Shown: positions 1 to 10,300 of the stretch, piece by piece
Numbering within the stretch: position 1 is the first letter of the stretch
How the letters are laid out: every line of letters starts with the position of its first letter
Source: Camarhynchus parvulus
Lineage: Eukaryota > Chordata > Aves > Passeriformes > Thraupidae
Assembly: GCF_901933205.1 (NCBI RefSeq)
Contig: NC_044581.1
Coordinates: 9,224,001 to 9,288,000, forward strand
Reading direction: 5' to 3'
DNA length: 64,000 nt
Position numbers and translations under genes: made by a program
The notes under the pieces: generated by a model
Told to the model about the DNA's origin: nothing
Database searches by the model: none
The model's input: only the letters and a program-made list of their open reading frames with translations

Positions 1-3000
1 CTCTTTTCTACCACAACTTGATTTTCTTAAGATTATTTACCTTAATCACAACCTCAGGGAAAAGAACAAAAAGTTCAACCATGCTGAAAACTATCATCAA
101 CAGCTTTGACTGTTTTCTACTCTCTACCAACAATCCCTGACAGCAATACCAGTCATGAATGCACATTTAGGAAGGGAAAAGGATACTTTACATATTAATG
201 ATGAAGGCAAAGCTATAAAGACAAGTATTGTGGTGGTGTTTCAGTACAAATCAGTGGTTTTAAGACTTCTACGGCACACATAAATGAAATAACACATACA
301 TTGTGCCAGTTTTCCCTACAAGAGAACTCTGCCTAGCTGAGGGAAAACCCAGCACCCATCACCACTTCAGAGCACTTGGTATGTGGGCAGGAGACAACTG
401 CTGAGAAGCCCAAGCAGCTCATGGATGCTCACAGAGAAAGGTCTGACACTAAAACCTTCTGAAAAGATCAGGCATTACTCTGACAGTCACTATAGCAAAA
501 TGTGCATTTCAGTCATGTTATCCAGTAACAAACCAATAACCCACCAGCTCTAAGTGAAAGGAAAAAAATCTCAGAGGAGAACAGGAGTAAAAGTTTGTAA
601 ACCAATGAAAGAGACAAATCCAAACATTGCGACCTTAGGCAGAATGAGGCTGCAGCTCATAAAGATGTTTCGAACAGTCACTAATTTCATCACAGAACTG
701 GGATGTTTTTATACTTTTCAGAAGAAAGGTAAGAGATATCATAAGATTCATTTGTAACAAGATTACCAAATCGTATTACCTAACCAAATGTTAAGTCACA
801 GGAAATACGAAGAACCCGTTCTCATCTTGTTTCATGATTTCCAATAAAATAAAATAAATACTATGAACCTGAAGCCCAGGGAGGGTAGTTTGATCAGTTC
901 TTTTAAAGCACTCGTATCATGAGAAAGCAAATAAAATCAACCAGGGAAGATTATTTACATGGAAATATTAACTTCTCCTTCTCTACTTCATAATCCAAGA
1001 ACAAAAGGTAGAAGTTAGAGTGAAACTCATACTACTGTTTCACAGGGTTACAAAACATTAGCCCCTCTTTAGCTCTTAGAATACTTAATCAGAAATAACA
1101 GGAACATTTTAGGCAGGAGGCTGAAGAGCAGCATCAATAACTCACCTGTAACTCTTCATCTTCTGCATACTGAACAGTTTGCAGCCTCTAATCTTAAGTT
1201 AGTTCTGATTTCACATACCAATAAGAAATAGTTTGCATGACACAGAACCCTATAAGATCCCAAAGTCTCAGCTTAGTAGTGTATACTCCAAGTACAGCTT
1301 CTACCTTGTAAAATATCATTCTTTTAAAGAGAAGATGAACCCCTAAAATAAAACTTCAGAAAATATTATAGCAACTCATATTTGCTTTCATTTTGAGAAG
1401 TTTGGCATTTAAAAAGTGTAACGTGTCCTCAGCAGTGTGAAAAACTCAATGCAGTTTAATTGCCTAATAAATTCTAGACAAATTCCCCAAAGTTACACTG
1501 AATAGTATTGCAAAACTGGTGGTGGTGAAGGGAATCGGGGCATCATTACAAAAGCATTCCAGCTAATTCAATTATTCAAGCGTCACATATTACATCCCAA
1601 AGGTCTCTTCATCAAAAAGACCAAACCAGGTGGCACATCAAACACTGTCACTAACAGTTGCAAGCCAGTCTCTTTTAGCAGACTGTGGAGGACCTGAATG
1701 TACTGTAACGCACGTGCTGACTTAGACATTTCAAATGCAGCTGATCCAAGGTGGCACGATGCAATCGGATGCTACTGCAGCTACCCACACTTTTGCAACA
1801 AAGAGCACACCAAAGAGACTTGGTTCACTTCAGAGTGATCTATAGCATTAACTTTGGGCACTGAAGGCTTGAATTTCTTGGTCATAAAAAGATGAAGCTC
1901 ATCAGTACCTAGAACTGTACCAAATGCTTTTAGTGCTTAACAATACAAAATCAAAGAGACAATTTCTTTGTTCTTTGGGATAAGAATACTGAACAAACAG
2001 AGAAACAGAAAGCAAGTTTGCAGAAACTCTTGCTCAGTACCTAACATCCACTCAAAAGCAGCTGAAGAGCTTTTGAGAATCTTTAAATTAGCAATTACCT
2101 GAGCAAATTTTTACCTCCACTCAAAACCTACTGGAAATGGGCTACTCCTTTTAATTTCAATCCAAGTATTCTGCAAAGACTGCAGTATTACACTAGGGAT
2201 TGCAAGCATCTTCACACATCTTCTTTCATGCATTCTCCTCTGCAGCAGGAACTACAACTTTCAGATCAAGCAAAGAAGCAGTAGTGCAGAACAGAGGTCT
2301 CAAGTCCTGCCACTTAGCACAAAACTACAAATGTCAGTCCTGCTATCCTGAAACCCACTGAAATTGTTCTGTAGATAACTAAAGATCCCACGTGATTTAA
2401 TTTCTCTTACTGTTCTTTTAACATCATAAAAAGGATAATCTACTGCCTGGCACTAGCACTTCCTTAGTAGTTCAGATATCTAAAGTATTTCAAGGAAATG
2501 AAAGAATAGCTCACTTTTCCTTGCTTTTGATTACAAATACAGTTAAATATAAATATGGAACTGAATATACTTACATGTGTACATATATAAAAGAATAAAA
2601 TCATCACAACACTAGAGTAGTCTCAGTATAAAAGACATCATTAACATAGATTTCCATGTTATTTGCACAAGAACTTAGTACCAGACACTTCCTTCATCAG
2701 AATGCCAGTCTCAAACTTTTAGAGACAGAGCATGAAGGATCAGAATGTGTTTTTAGGTGTTCTCCACGATCATGGAAAACTGAGTAATTTTAGTATTATT
2801 TCTTTCAAATTAAGCAACTTTCCCTGTGACCTACATGTTTTATTATTAGCATACACCCTTATGCTTACTTTGCAGCACAACAGACACCACCATTGAAGGA
2901 AGTGATATGGGGTTATGAAATATATGCTTTAGGGAGCTCTAAGAATTTTTTTTTTTTGTTCATTTAATGTATTTAGAAGAGGGGTAAGGGAAAAATAGAT

Positions 3001-4661
3001 TTCCAATATGGGACCTCTCATATGAATTCTAGTTCTTCATGTGTAAAATACATGGGCAGAATAAACAGATGAGCTCTGGCAATACTTTTAACAGAGGACA
3101 TGAAGGCAGAGTCCTACTCTAATCCTTTCCCCCGAAGGCCACATCTGTGCACAGCAGGCAAGATCATCTCCAGAATTCTACAAAACAGTAAAATTACTTG
3201 AGTTTCAGATGCAGAATTTCCTACTGAGAGCTACAGCAAACTACTTCATGGTTCAAATATCACATTTTTAAATTTGACATAAGAATAGTTTTGACTTATC
3301 AAGCATGGAAAATTCTCTGTATTCAGAGTAACATCTGAACTGCGGGTTAAGGACTGCTACCCAAATACAAATATAACAGTGAGTTGATACCACACTAGTA
3401 TTTCCAGTTTTCTGAGAAACTTATTCTCTCATTCTCATCTACCATCGACAAAGGAACATAGTTTAGACAAACAGTTTTATGTCAAAATAATAGAAATGAG
3501 AGTGTCAAAATTATTTTTGTTGTCATTTGTTCACATGCTTTCCATTGTTTTCATACGGTACTGTAATGTACTTATCTATGCAGAATTCAGGCCCCCTTCA
3601 CAACACACACCATCTGCTATTGTACCGAGATGGAAAATAGACAAAGCCTTCCCTGATCTGAACGAATGTGCAAATTAAATCTGAGCATCAAGAAAGTTAG
3701 GGATTTTCTAAGAAGTTAATCGTGAGTGCTTTCACACAGACTGTATCAAACAAATTTTTTTCTAATTAACTTAGGCAGACAACCGAGTCAAACAACATGG
3801 CTGCATCATTTAGCCTGGATACAGAAGTGTTTCAGAGCTATCTTATCATCTAACACTTAGACATAAGACAGCCTATTACCAATCAAAACTTATTTCAAGT
3901 ACGTTAGAAAATAAAGCACGCAACCATCAAACTCTGGTACAGCTAAACAAGGCACAGCTGGTCCTTATTGATTCTTCACGCCACAATTCACAGGGAATAC
4001 TTTGTTTTCTGCAGTTTCAAGAAATACGAGCATTTTAAAACGGGATTTTCAGGCTCCAGTACTACAAAACAAAGTAAAATGGAAGCACTCTGAGATGTAT
4101 GCGTGCATCTGTACACAGGGACCCAAAAAAACCATCACATCTCGACACGCGGTGTTCGCCCGTGCACACGTACACAAAGTCTGCAGAACACACTGGGATG
4201 TTCTGTATACGGGGAACACTTCGGCTGAAACTTTTCATCGCGAGTGCCCGAGCACTGCCCTGCTGCGGCCCCGTTACCACTTTGCTGCTCTCTGCCCGGT
4301 CCCTCCCCGGGCTCGGGGGGCGTGGGGCCACCAGATCCAACCCGGGGCCTTTTCCCCGCCGGCGCCACCGCGCCCGGGGCGGCTCCTCCCGCACGATGCG
4401 AGCTCTTGGGTTTCTTTTCCCAAAGAAAGTTGTTACGGCGGGGAGAGGCCCGGCCGATCGCTCCTGAGCCCCTGCGTCCCGCGGGAGGAACGGGAGCGGC
4501 GCCGGGAAGCGGCCGAGGCCTGAGGGACGGACAGACGGCGCCGCTCCCCCCGGGCTGCCGCCTCCCGCAGCGGCGGGGCCGGCGCAGTCCCTGCTGCCCT
4601 CCCCGCCTCGTTCGGAGGAAAACAGGAACCCGACCGACCCCCCCCCAGCCCCGGGGCGCAC
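1..4661 (-). other. NFATC3: NFATC3 intron 1 (partial)
   Basis: This AT-rich stretch lies downstream of the NFATC3 first coding exon on the minus strand, after a GTGCGC donor whose GT is at 4661-4660. The next exon is not in the window. All open frames here are short (at most 67 codons below base 4000), lack homology I can recognise and look like chance. A T9+ run occurs near 2948. The last 500 bases before the exon are GC-rich because the CpG island extends into the intron. I recognise no exon, RNA gene or transposon in it. Confidence 0.8.
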
Positions 4662-4761
4662 CTGCGGGCCCCAGCGGCGGCCCGGGGCCGGGCTGCCCGT
4701 CCTCGCCGAAGATCAGCCTGAAGTCGAACTCGTCGGTGGCGCCGCAGTTTGCCGTAGTCAT
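4662..4761 (-). CDS. NFATC3: NFATC3 first coding exon (nuclear factor of activated T cells 3)
   Basis: The exon encodes the first 33 residues plus one base of NFATC3, a Rel-homology transcription factor that calcineurin dephosphorylates and that moves from cytoplasm to nucleus after calcium signals. Translation from the ATG at 4761-4759 begins [20 protein letters not shown], nearly identical to the known vertebrate NFATC3 N-terminus, followed by a Pro/Gly-rich stretch. The exon ends at GCA-G before a GTGCGC donor, so the intron is phase 1, which suits the acidic segment that opens exon 2 in the human protein. The calcineurin-docking, SP-repeat and DNA-binding regions lie outside the window to the left. 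The longer reading frame running on to 4135 is intron read-through. The next gene upstream is DUS2 on the same strand, the same order and relative orientation as in human. Confidence 0.93.
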
Positions 4762-5086
4762 GGGTTTGGCCGGCGAAGCGCAGCGAGACCCCGTCGCCCC
4801 TCAGGGCCGCGCCGGGTCCTGCCGGGCTGCGCTCGCCCCTCAGGAGCGCCGCATAACACCGGGCGGCGGAGGGGCCGGAGGCGGGGCGGCGGAGCGAACG
4901 GCGGCTGCGGCCCCAGCGCGAGCTCCGGTGCCCGGGCGCTTCTGTCACTCGGGGGGGGCGGGCGCCTACTCCGGGCTGCGGCTGGACCCGCCCCCGCGCC
5001 GCGCCCCGGGCAGCGCCCCCCGCCCCGGCCCGCCCCACCGGGTCCTCCCCTTCTGTCCGTGCGTCCTCCGTCCGTCCCTCCCACGG

Positions 5087-5094
5087 TGACGTCA
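5087..5094. promoter_or_regulatory. Palindromic CRE (TGACGTCA)
   Basis: A full 8-bp cAMP response element lies about 330 bp upstream of the NFATC3 start codon in the CpG island. CREB/ATF factors bind this sequence, and it is commonly functional when it lies close to a start site. Its use here is inference. Confidence 0.6.
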
Positions 5095-5184
5095 CGGCAC
5101 CGACAGCGCCCCGTGACCGCCGCCCGCGCCACCGAGGGACTGAGAGAGCGGGAGGGACCGCCCCGCCCTCCCCGCGCCGCGGGG

Positions 5185-5202
5185 ACTGCCGGGAACTGTA
5201 GT
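5185..5202 (-). promoter_or_regulatory. ZNF143/THAP11 SBS motif
   Basis: The minus strand reads ACTACAGTTCCCGGCAGT, close to the ACTACAATTCCCAGCATGC consensus found in many CpG-island promoters and bidirectional promoters. It lies about 425 bp upstream of the NFATC3 ATG. Confidence 0.55.
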
Positions 5203-5617
5203 CGGCGCTCGGCTCCCAATCGGACGCGGCCAGCGGCGCGCGGGGGCGGGGCTGCGCGCGGGGCGCGGTGCCACGTGTCGGTCCCGCCGCCGCCGGCAGC
5301 GCCCGCCCCTCTCCGCGCCGAGCCGAGCGCGCTCCCGGTCCGGACCCGGACCCGCTCCGTGACCCCTCCTGCTCAGCCCGGGCGGCCCCACGCCGAGCGA
5401 AGGAGCAGAATTCCCTTGCGGCGTGCGGAGCGTTACTTTCTAAAACACCGCATGTAAATAGGTGGTGCTCTTGGCACCAGCTAATGACTGGAATAATTAG
5501 GTAGGATGGCGTAAGCTGAGGAATGTCACTTGGGTAACAAATGCTGGCTCCAGGACTCAAAGCTGTTGGCTCCTTGCTTTCCGGTCAATGGGCACAGTGG
5601 CAATCAAGCAAACACAG

Positions 5618-5795
5618 AACCACAGAACACTGAGCTGGAAGGGAGCCACAAGGACCCCGCAGCTCCTGGGCCTGCACAGGACACCCCAAGAACCCCACCG
5701 TGTGTCTGAGAACCCTGTCCGAGCGCTCCCTGAACTCCGGCACGTTTGGGGCTGTGACCGCTTCCTTCGGGAGCCCGTTCAGTGCCCGGCCCGTT
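5618..5795 (-). mobile_element. CR1 LINE 3'-end fragment, broken by a minisatellite
   Basis: Read on the minus strand, this segment matches the avian CR1 3' region. It includes the stretch about a single adult-end-like 'GGAGCTGCGGGGTCCTTGTG' and ends near the CR1 3' terminus at about 5618 (the plus strand reads CACAGAACACTGAGCTGGAA). The recognition rests on remembered CR1 consensus wording such as 'cctgggcctgcacaggacacccc' equivalents, not on a search. At about 5774 the sequence GAGCCCGTTCAGTGCCC begins to repeat, and the tandem array takes over. A short CR1-like piece (GCCCAGCCACCCT) reappears at the far side of the array near 6480. Confidence 0.8.
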
Positions 5796-6482
5796 CCGGT
5801 GCCCCACTCATTCCGTGCCCAGCCCGTTCAGTGCCCGGCCCGTTCCGGTGCCCCACTCATTCCGTGCCCAGCCCGTTCAGTGCCCGGCCCGTTCCAGTGC
5901 CCAGGCATTCCCGTGCCCAGCCCGTTCAGTGCCCAGCCTGTTCAGTGCCCAGCCCGTTCAGTGCCTAGCCCGTTCCCATGCCCAGCCCGTTCAGGGCCCA
6001 CCCGTTCCGGTGCCCGGCCCGTTCCCGTGCCCAGCCCGTTCAGGGCCCACCCGTTCCGGTGCCCGGCCCGTTCCAGTGCCCACCCGTTCAGTGCCCAGCC
6101 CGTTCAGTGCCCAGCCCGTTCAGTGCCCAGCCCGTTCTGTGCCCAGCCCATTCCAGTGCCCAGCCCATTCCCGTGCCCAGCCCGTTCAGTGCCCACCCGT
6201 TCAGTGCCCAGCCCATTCCCGTGCCCAGCCCGTTCAGTGCCCAGCCCGTTCAGTGCCCAGCCCATTCCAGTGCCCAGCCCATTCCCGTGCCCAGCCCATT
6301 CCCGCGCCCAGCCCGTTCGGTGCCCAGCCCGTTCAGTGCCCGGCCCATTCCCATGCCCAGCCTGTTCAGTGCCCAGCCTGTTCCCGTGCCCGGCCCGTTC
6401 TGTGCCCAGCCTGTTCCCATGCCCAGCCTGTTCACTGCCCAGCCTGTTCACTGCCCAGCCTGTTCCCGTGCCCAGCCCATGC
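5774..6482. repeat. GC-rich 16/17-bp minisatellite
   Basis: About 700 bp of tandem repeat with unit CCGTTCAGTGCCCAGC (16 nt), mixed with 17-nt variants carrying an extra C (GTTCCAGTG, GTTCCCGTG). This gives roughly 43 units. A higher-order 49-bp period, one 16-nt unit plus variants, is visible where GCCCGTTCAG recurs at 5773, 5822 and 5871, and again where CCCGTTCAGGG recurs at 5986 and 6035. Because 16 is not a multiple of 3 and the unit contains no stop, all frames stay open across it. That explains the apparent 315-, 267- and 194-residue proline-rich reading frames, which are not genes. Confidence 0.92.
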
Positions 6483-6924
6483 CCAGCCACCCTGGCTTGC
6501 AGTGTGGCACTTCTCATGCACTTCACTTTCTGGTCACCACAGCTGCTGCAGCAAGGCTGTAGAACTGTGCAGAATTCTCCTCTGAAACCAATTGCAAAAA
6601 GAATTTTAAAGCATGGAATAGTGCCTTCTCAGTCTTGTATTTTGTGAGATCTGCATCTAAAAGTTTTTAACTCTAAGGAAACGAATTAAAATACTCCTTA
6701 GCAATGTATGTCATCAATTAAGGGAGCCCAGCAGTCAGCAGGGAGATCACAGAAGCTTCAGGATGCTCTGCCTGCACGATAACATACTGCAATCGATAGT
6801 TTTGCCTTGCACTAAGATGAAAAGTCAAAAAGAAGGGCAAAATAAAGCAGAATTTGTTCTTTGATGTGTCTGGAATTTGCACTCTAAGAAATCATACAGC
6901 ATCTTGAGGGGAGCTTAATACTTG
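6483..6924. other. Unassigned spacer between minisatellite and CR1
   Basis: Ordinary mixed-composition sequence. The first few bases (CAGCCACCCT) may be the far end of the interrupted CR1. I recognise nothing else. Confidence 0.5.
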
Positions 6925-7320
6925 AGTCCTGTGTCCAGTTCTGGGCCCTTCACTTCAAGAAAGACATTGAGGTGCTGGAGCATGTCCAGAGAATGGCAGA
7001 GAATTGGTCTGGAGCACAGGTCCTGTGAGCAGCAGCTGGGGAAGCTGGGGTTTAGCCTGGAGAGAAAGAGGCTCAGAGGTGACTTTAGCCCTTTTCTATA
7101 ACTCCCAGGAAGGAGGGTGTGGCCAGGTGGGGGTCGGCTTCTTCCCACAGGCAGTCAGCAACAGGATGAGAGGACATGGTCTTCAGCTATGCTAGGAGAG
7201 GCTCAGGTTGGACATCAGGAAGAATTTCTCCATGGAAAGGGTTGTCAGGCATGGGAAGGGGCTGCCCAGGGAGATGGTGGAGTCACCATTCCTGGAGGTG
7301 TCCAAGGAATGACTGGACTT
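6925..7320 (+). mobile_element. CR1 LINE 3'-region fragment
   Basis: In the sense direction this matches the familiar CR1 segment downstream of the reverse transcriptase. It starts with GTGTCCAGTTCTGGGCCCTT, passes through GGCTCAGAGGTGACTTTAG and GCCAGGTGGGGGTCGGCTTC, and continues through GGGCTGCCCAGGGAGATGGT to GTCACCATTCCTGGAGGTGT. The 3' terminal repeat is absent, so the copy is truncated or eroded at both ends. Small indels and substitutions indicate an old, inactive copy. The 77-, 63- and 92-residue frames over it are not genes. Confidence 0.88.
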
Positions 7321-10300
7321 AATGAAACAGTCACTGTGTGCTGTGGAATTAGTAAAATATTAATCCTCAATACATGTGACCTAGGAAGATTTTAGGTTTG
7401 AGCTGAAATTTTGGCATTGATGGGATTTAAACTACTACTCACAAATAGTCAAGTTTGCTTATAGCCAGTTATGTAATATTCACAGTTTAATTTGTAATGG
7501 GATGTGAAACTCATATTAGCCAGAAATATGATCGCTATCTCTAAGGCTTCATTACTCAGTTGAAAAATCATCTGAACTAGTTAGTGTGTTGTGACTATGG
7601 CCATCTCCATGTTAATATGGTTTGATCTAAAATAATTCCAATTGTTGCTATGCACAGGGTCTTTCCATACTTGTTGCTGTTTAGGCAGATCCCAACAGGC
7701 ATGTCATAATCCCAGGCATGCATTTGTACCTGGATGTTCTCATTAGAGCCTGTGAATGAAAGTGAGACAAGAAGGCTCACATGAAGAGGAATTAGCTACA
7801 GTGAATAATCCTCAGTCCAGAAGCTCTTACCAGAGTGCAGTGAATTCTCTGTGAATTCTCTCTCTCTGTGCACTTCTGAGGAAGGTCAGTAATCCATGCT
7901 GAAGAAAGCAAGCCTAAATTAAAAGCTACTTTGTGACATTGCAATTCTAGAGGAAAAAACACATAATATTAAAAAATACTTTGCAGAACTTGGGACAGCA
8001 GGAGTTTGCCCAAAATGGGAAGTTGCTTCTAGTGCAAAAGCAGCCATATGTTTTTTACTTATCTTGTAAAGCACTGTCCTTGCCATTATCACTTCCCACA
8101 CGCCACTAGCTATTTCTTTACTGAAAATACATGAGCAGCTACAGCTACTGTTCTTACAACACTTAAACCAAAGATTCATGCTGTTCTTAGGGTAGACAAT
8201 TCCCTTTTCTGAAGGAAGCCCGAACCTTTATAAGGAGCTCACAGCCAGTTGGCCTGTAGCCTCTTTTTATCTCTAAATCCAAGGTCATGTAGCAAGACAA
8301 GCTGGAAAAGTATGTGTAATTGGATTAACTGTGGTTAAGAAAAACCCTCATACATTCTTGAATGAAAACAGATCTACGATGAACCAGTCAGTAAAATACA
8401 CTATACATAAAATGACTTTTAACAGCTATTTTTTGTCTAAAAACTTTGGGGTAATCTTTTGCTTTTCAAAGCAGCTGAATTAGACTTTGTCTTATTGTTA
8501 AATAATTGTTGTGTCAGATTACAGCAAATGGAGCAACCACAGCAGTTTCCTGTTCTGTTATACCAGTAGATTATTCATTATGCACGTCCCTGGTGAAAAA
8601 TACAATCAAACTTATTCTCTTCATAAGGGTGGATTTGAACACAAGTATTTGATCCATGTTCTTTGATAAGATGCTCAGACTATATTTCTAATGAATATGC
8701 TAAATTAAAAATTTTAATATTAATGACCTGTTCATTTCCCTTAACTGTAAAATAAATCTTGTCTCTTTCTTGTCTCCACTATTTATTCAGAAAGCTATGA
8801 TATAAGCAGGACATTAGGTATTGCTTTTAGTCCTACCTACTGCTCTCAATTGAAAAAGAAAATGGACTATATGTCCTAAAATAAACAGAGTAATTGGTTA
8901 TAACATGACCACCTAGCCAACAAGGTAAGAATTTAGAGAATATGTAAAAGGTAAAGTGGTAAGTTATTTACAGTAAACTTTATAAAGCTTTTTACTTCAA
9001 AAGCAGATGTATGTCTTTGAGTTCTGTTCTTCCATTGTCAACATCATCCTTTCTTTTTATCTTGGCTTCACCATAGCTTTCATTTTGCTGACTGTTGTAC
9101 TGCACCAGAAAGCACATCCTTTCTGCATCTGAAACTAAAGAGAAATACACCTTCAAACCTCTTCTACACAGCTAAAGAGCAATTGGGGTGTGACTGGGAG
9201 GGAGTTGGTAAAACAACTGACGTGAGTGAGCTCACATCAATTTCCAGGGAATTATGTCAACCTCTGTGCTTGAGGTCCAGGGCATGGATGGCTGATTTGG
9301 CTTTTGTTGGCTACTGAGAAATGAAACAGTGGCAGTAACAAGGGCAACTTTATTTCACTTGTGGTTTTGTGAGGAGAAGTTTCCTTTATTTATTCATTTA
9401 TTTAATATGCATAGGTGGTTTCTGTCCTTGTTGCTTCTAGGCTATGTTATTGCATCCAGATGGGGATACACCTTGATCTGGTCAGGAGCTGGAGTTATTG
9501 CATGTGACTGGAGAAGGAAGGAACGTGCTTCCTGTGGTATTTGAATCCTTTCCAGACTGTGGCTATTTTTTAGGTGTGTTGTGACTTTCGGCTCCAAAAA
9601 CCTGAGGGCTACATTGTGCTGTGTTTTATTTTCCACACATCATCCGATGCTGGATAGCTAGGAATTCTGGATCTGCAGCCACATCCCAGATCTGTGTTTG
9701 TGTTGGAGTAATAGGGATTCCTCCCCCCTTCCTATGGGCAGCAAATCAAAGCCAGCTGTGCAATTGTAGCCAGAAAAGGCTTTGCAAGACGCATGGTCAG
9801 GCATTCGTTCTGCATGATTCAACCAACCAAACAGCCTCGAATTAGGAATATAACACAGAAGGTTGCATTTCTTGTGCTTGATCTCATTCCCATTTGTGGT
9901 TGAATCTGGACCTGTTTAAAAGCCCCACACACCAGCGTGGCATAGAAAGGGCAGATGAGAAAGCACAGAGAGAGACTCCTGGATTGAGCAGATAGTGTTC
10001 CTTGGCTGCAGCAATGGTTATGCTTTTTACAGCTGCTATTGAAGAAAGCATGAGTACAACAAGGGACATTTTTTGCTCAATGTGTATACTTACTACCCTT
10101 AAATTCATCTGCAAATGGCATACAAACAAAATTACCATAGCCTTCATGTCTATTCCAGCTAACAAGGGATATCCATTGTTTAAGCAAGCAGAATGGTGTT
10201 CTGCAGGAGGAAGATAGTATTTCAGTATAGAGCCTATGCTAAAGAAGATTAAATTCAGCAGTCATATAGGAAAGAGGCTTGCATTCTGCACACAAGGTCA

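Larger units (their letters stand above)
4762..5450 (-). promoter_or_regulatory. NFATC3: NFATC3 CpG-island promoter and 5' leader
   Basis: A very GC- and CpG-rich block extends upstream of the NFATC3 ATG. Visible sites are a perfect palindromic cAMP response element TGACGTCA at 5087-5094, a ZNF143/THAP11-type SBS motif on the minus strand at 5185-5202 (ACTACAGTTCCCGGCAGT), a CCAAT box at 5216-5220, GC boxes around 5241-5252 and an E-box CACGTG at 5272-5277. There is no TATA box that I can see. CRE, SBS, CCAAT and GC boxes are typical of broad, TATA-less promoters. The exact start site cannot be placed from sequence, and the many long reading frames here are GC artefacts. Confidence 0.7.

Noticed and set aside
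4062..5560. Long frames (up to 375 codons) on both strands around the NFATC3 first exon
   Set aside because: Very GC-rich CpG-island DNA has few stops. Only the first 33 codons from 4761 match NFATC3; the rest is promoter, leader and intron.
5588..6647. Overlapping proline-rich reading frames of up to 315 codons on the plus strand and Gly/His-rich frames of 140 codons on the minus strand
   Set aside because: They are produced by a stop-free 16/17-nt tandem repeat read in every frame; no start context, splice sites or homology support a protein.
6915..7395. Possible small genes between the minisatellite and 7400
   Set aside because: The sequence is a diverged CR1 3' region; its frames are incidental.
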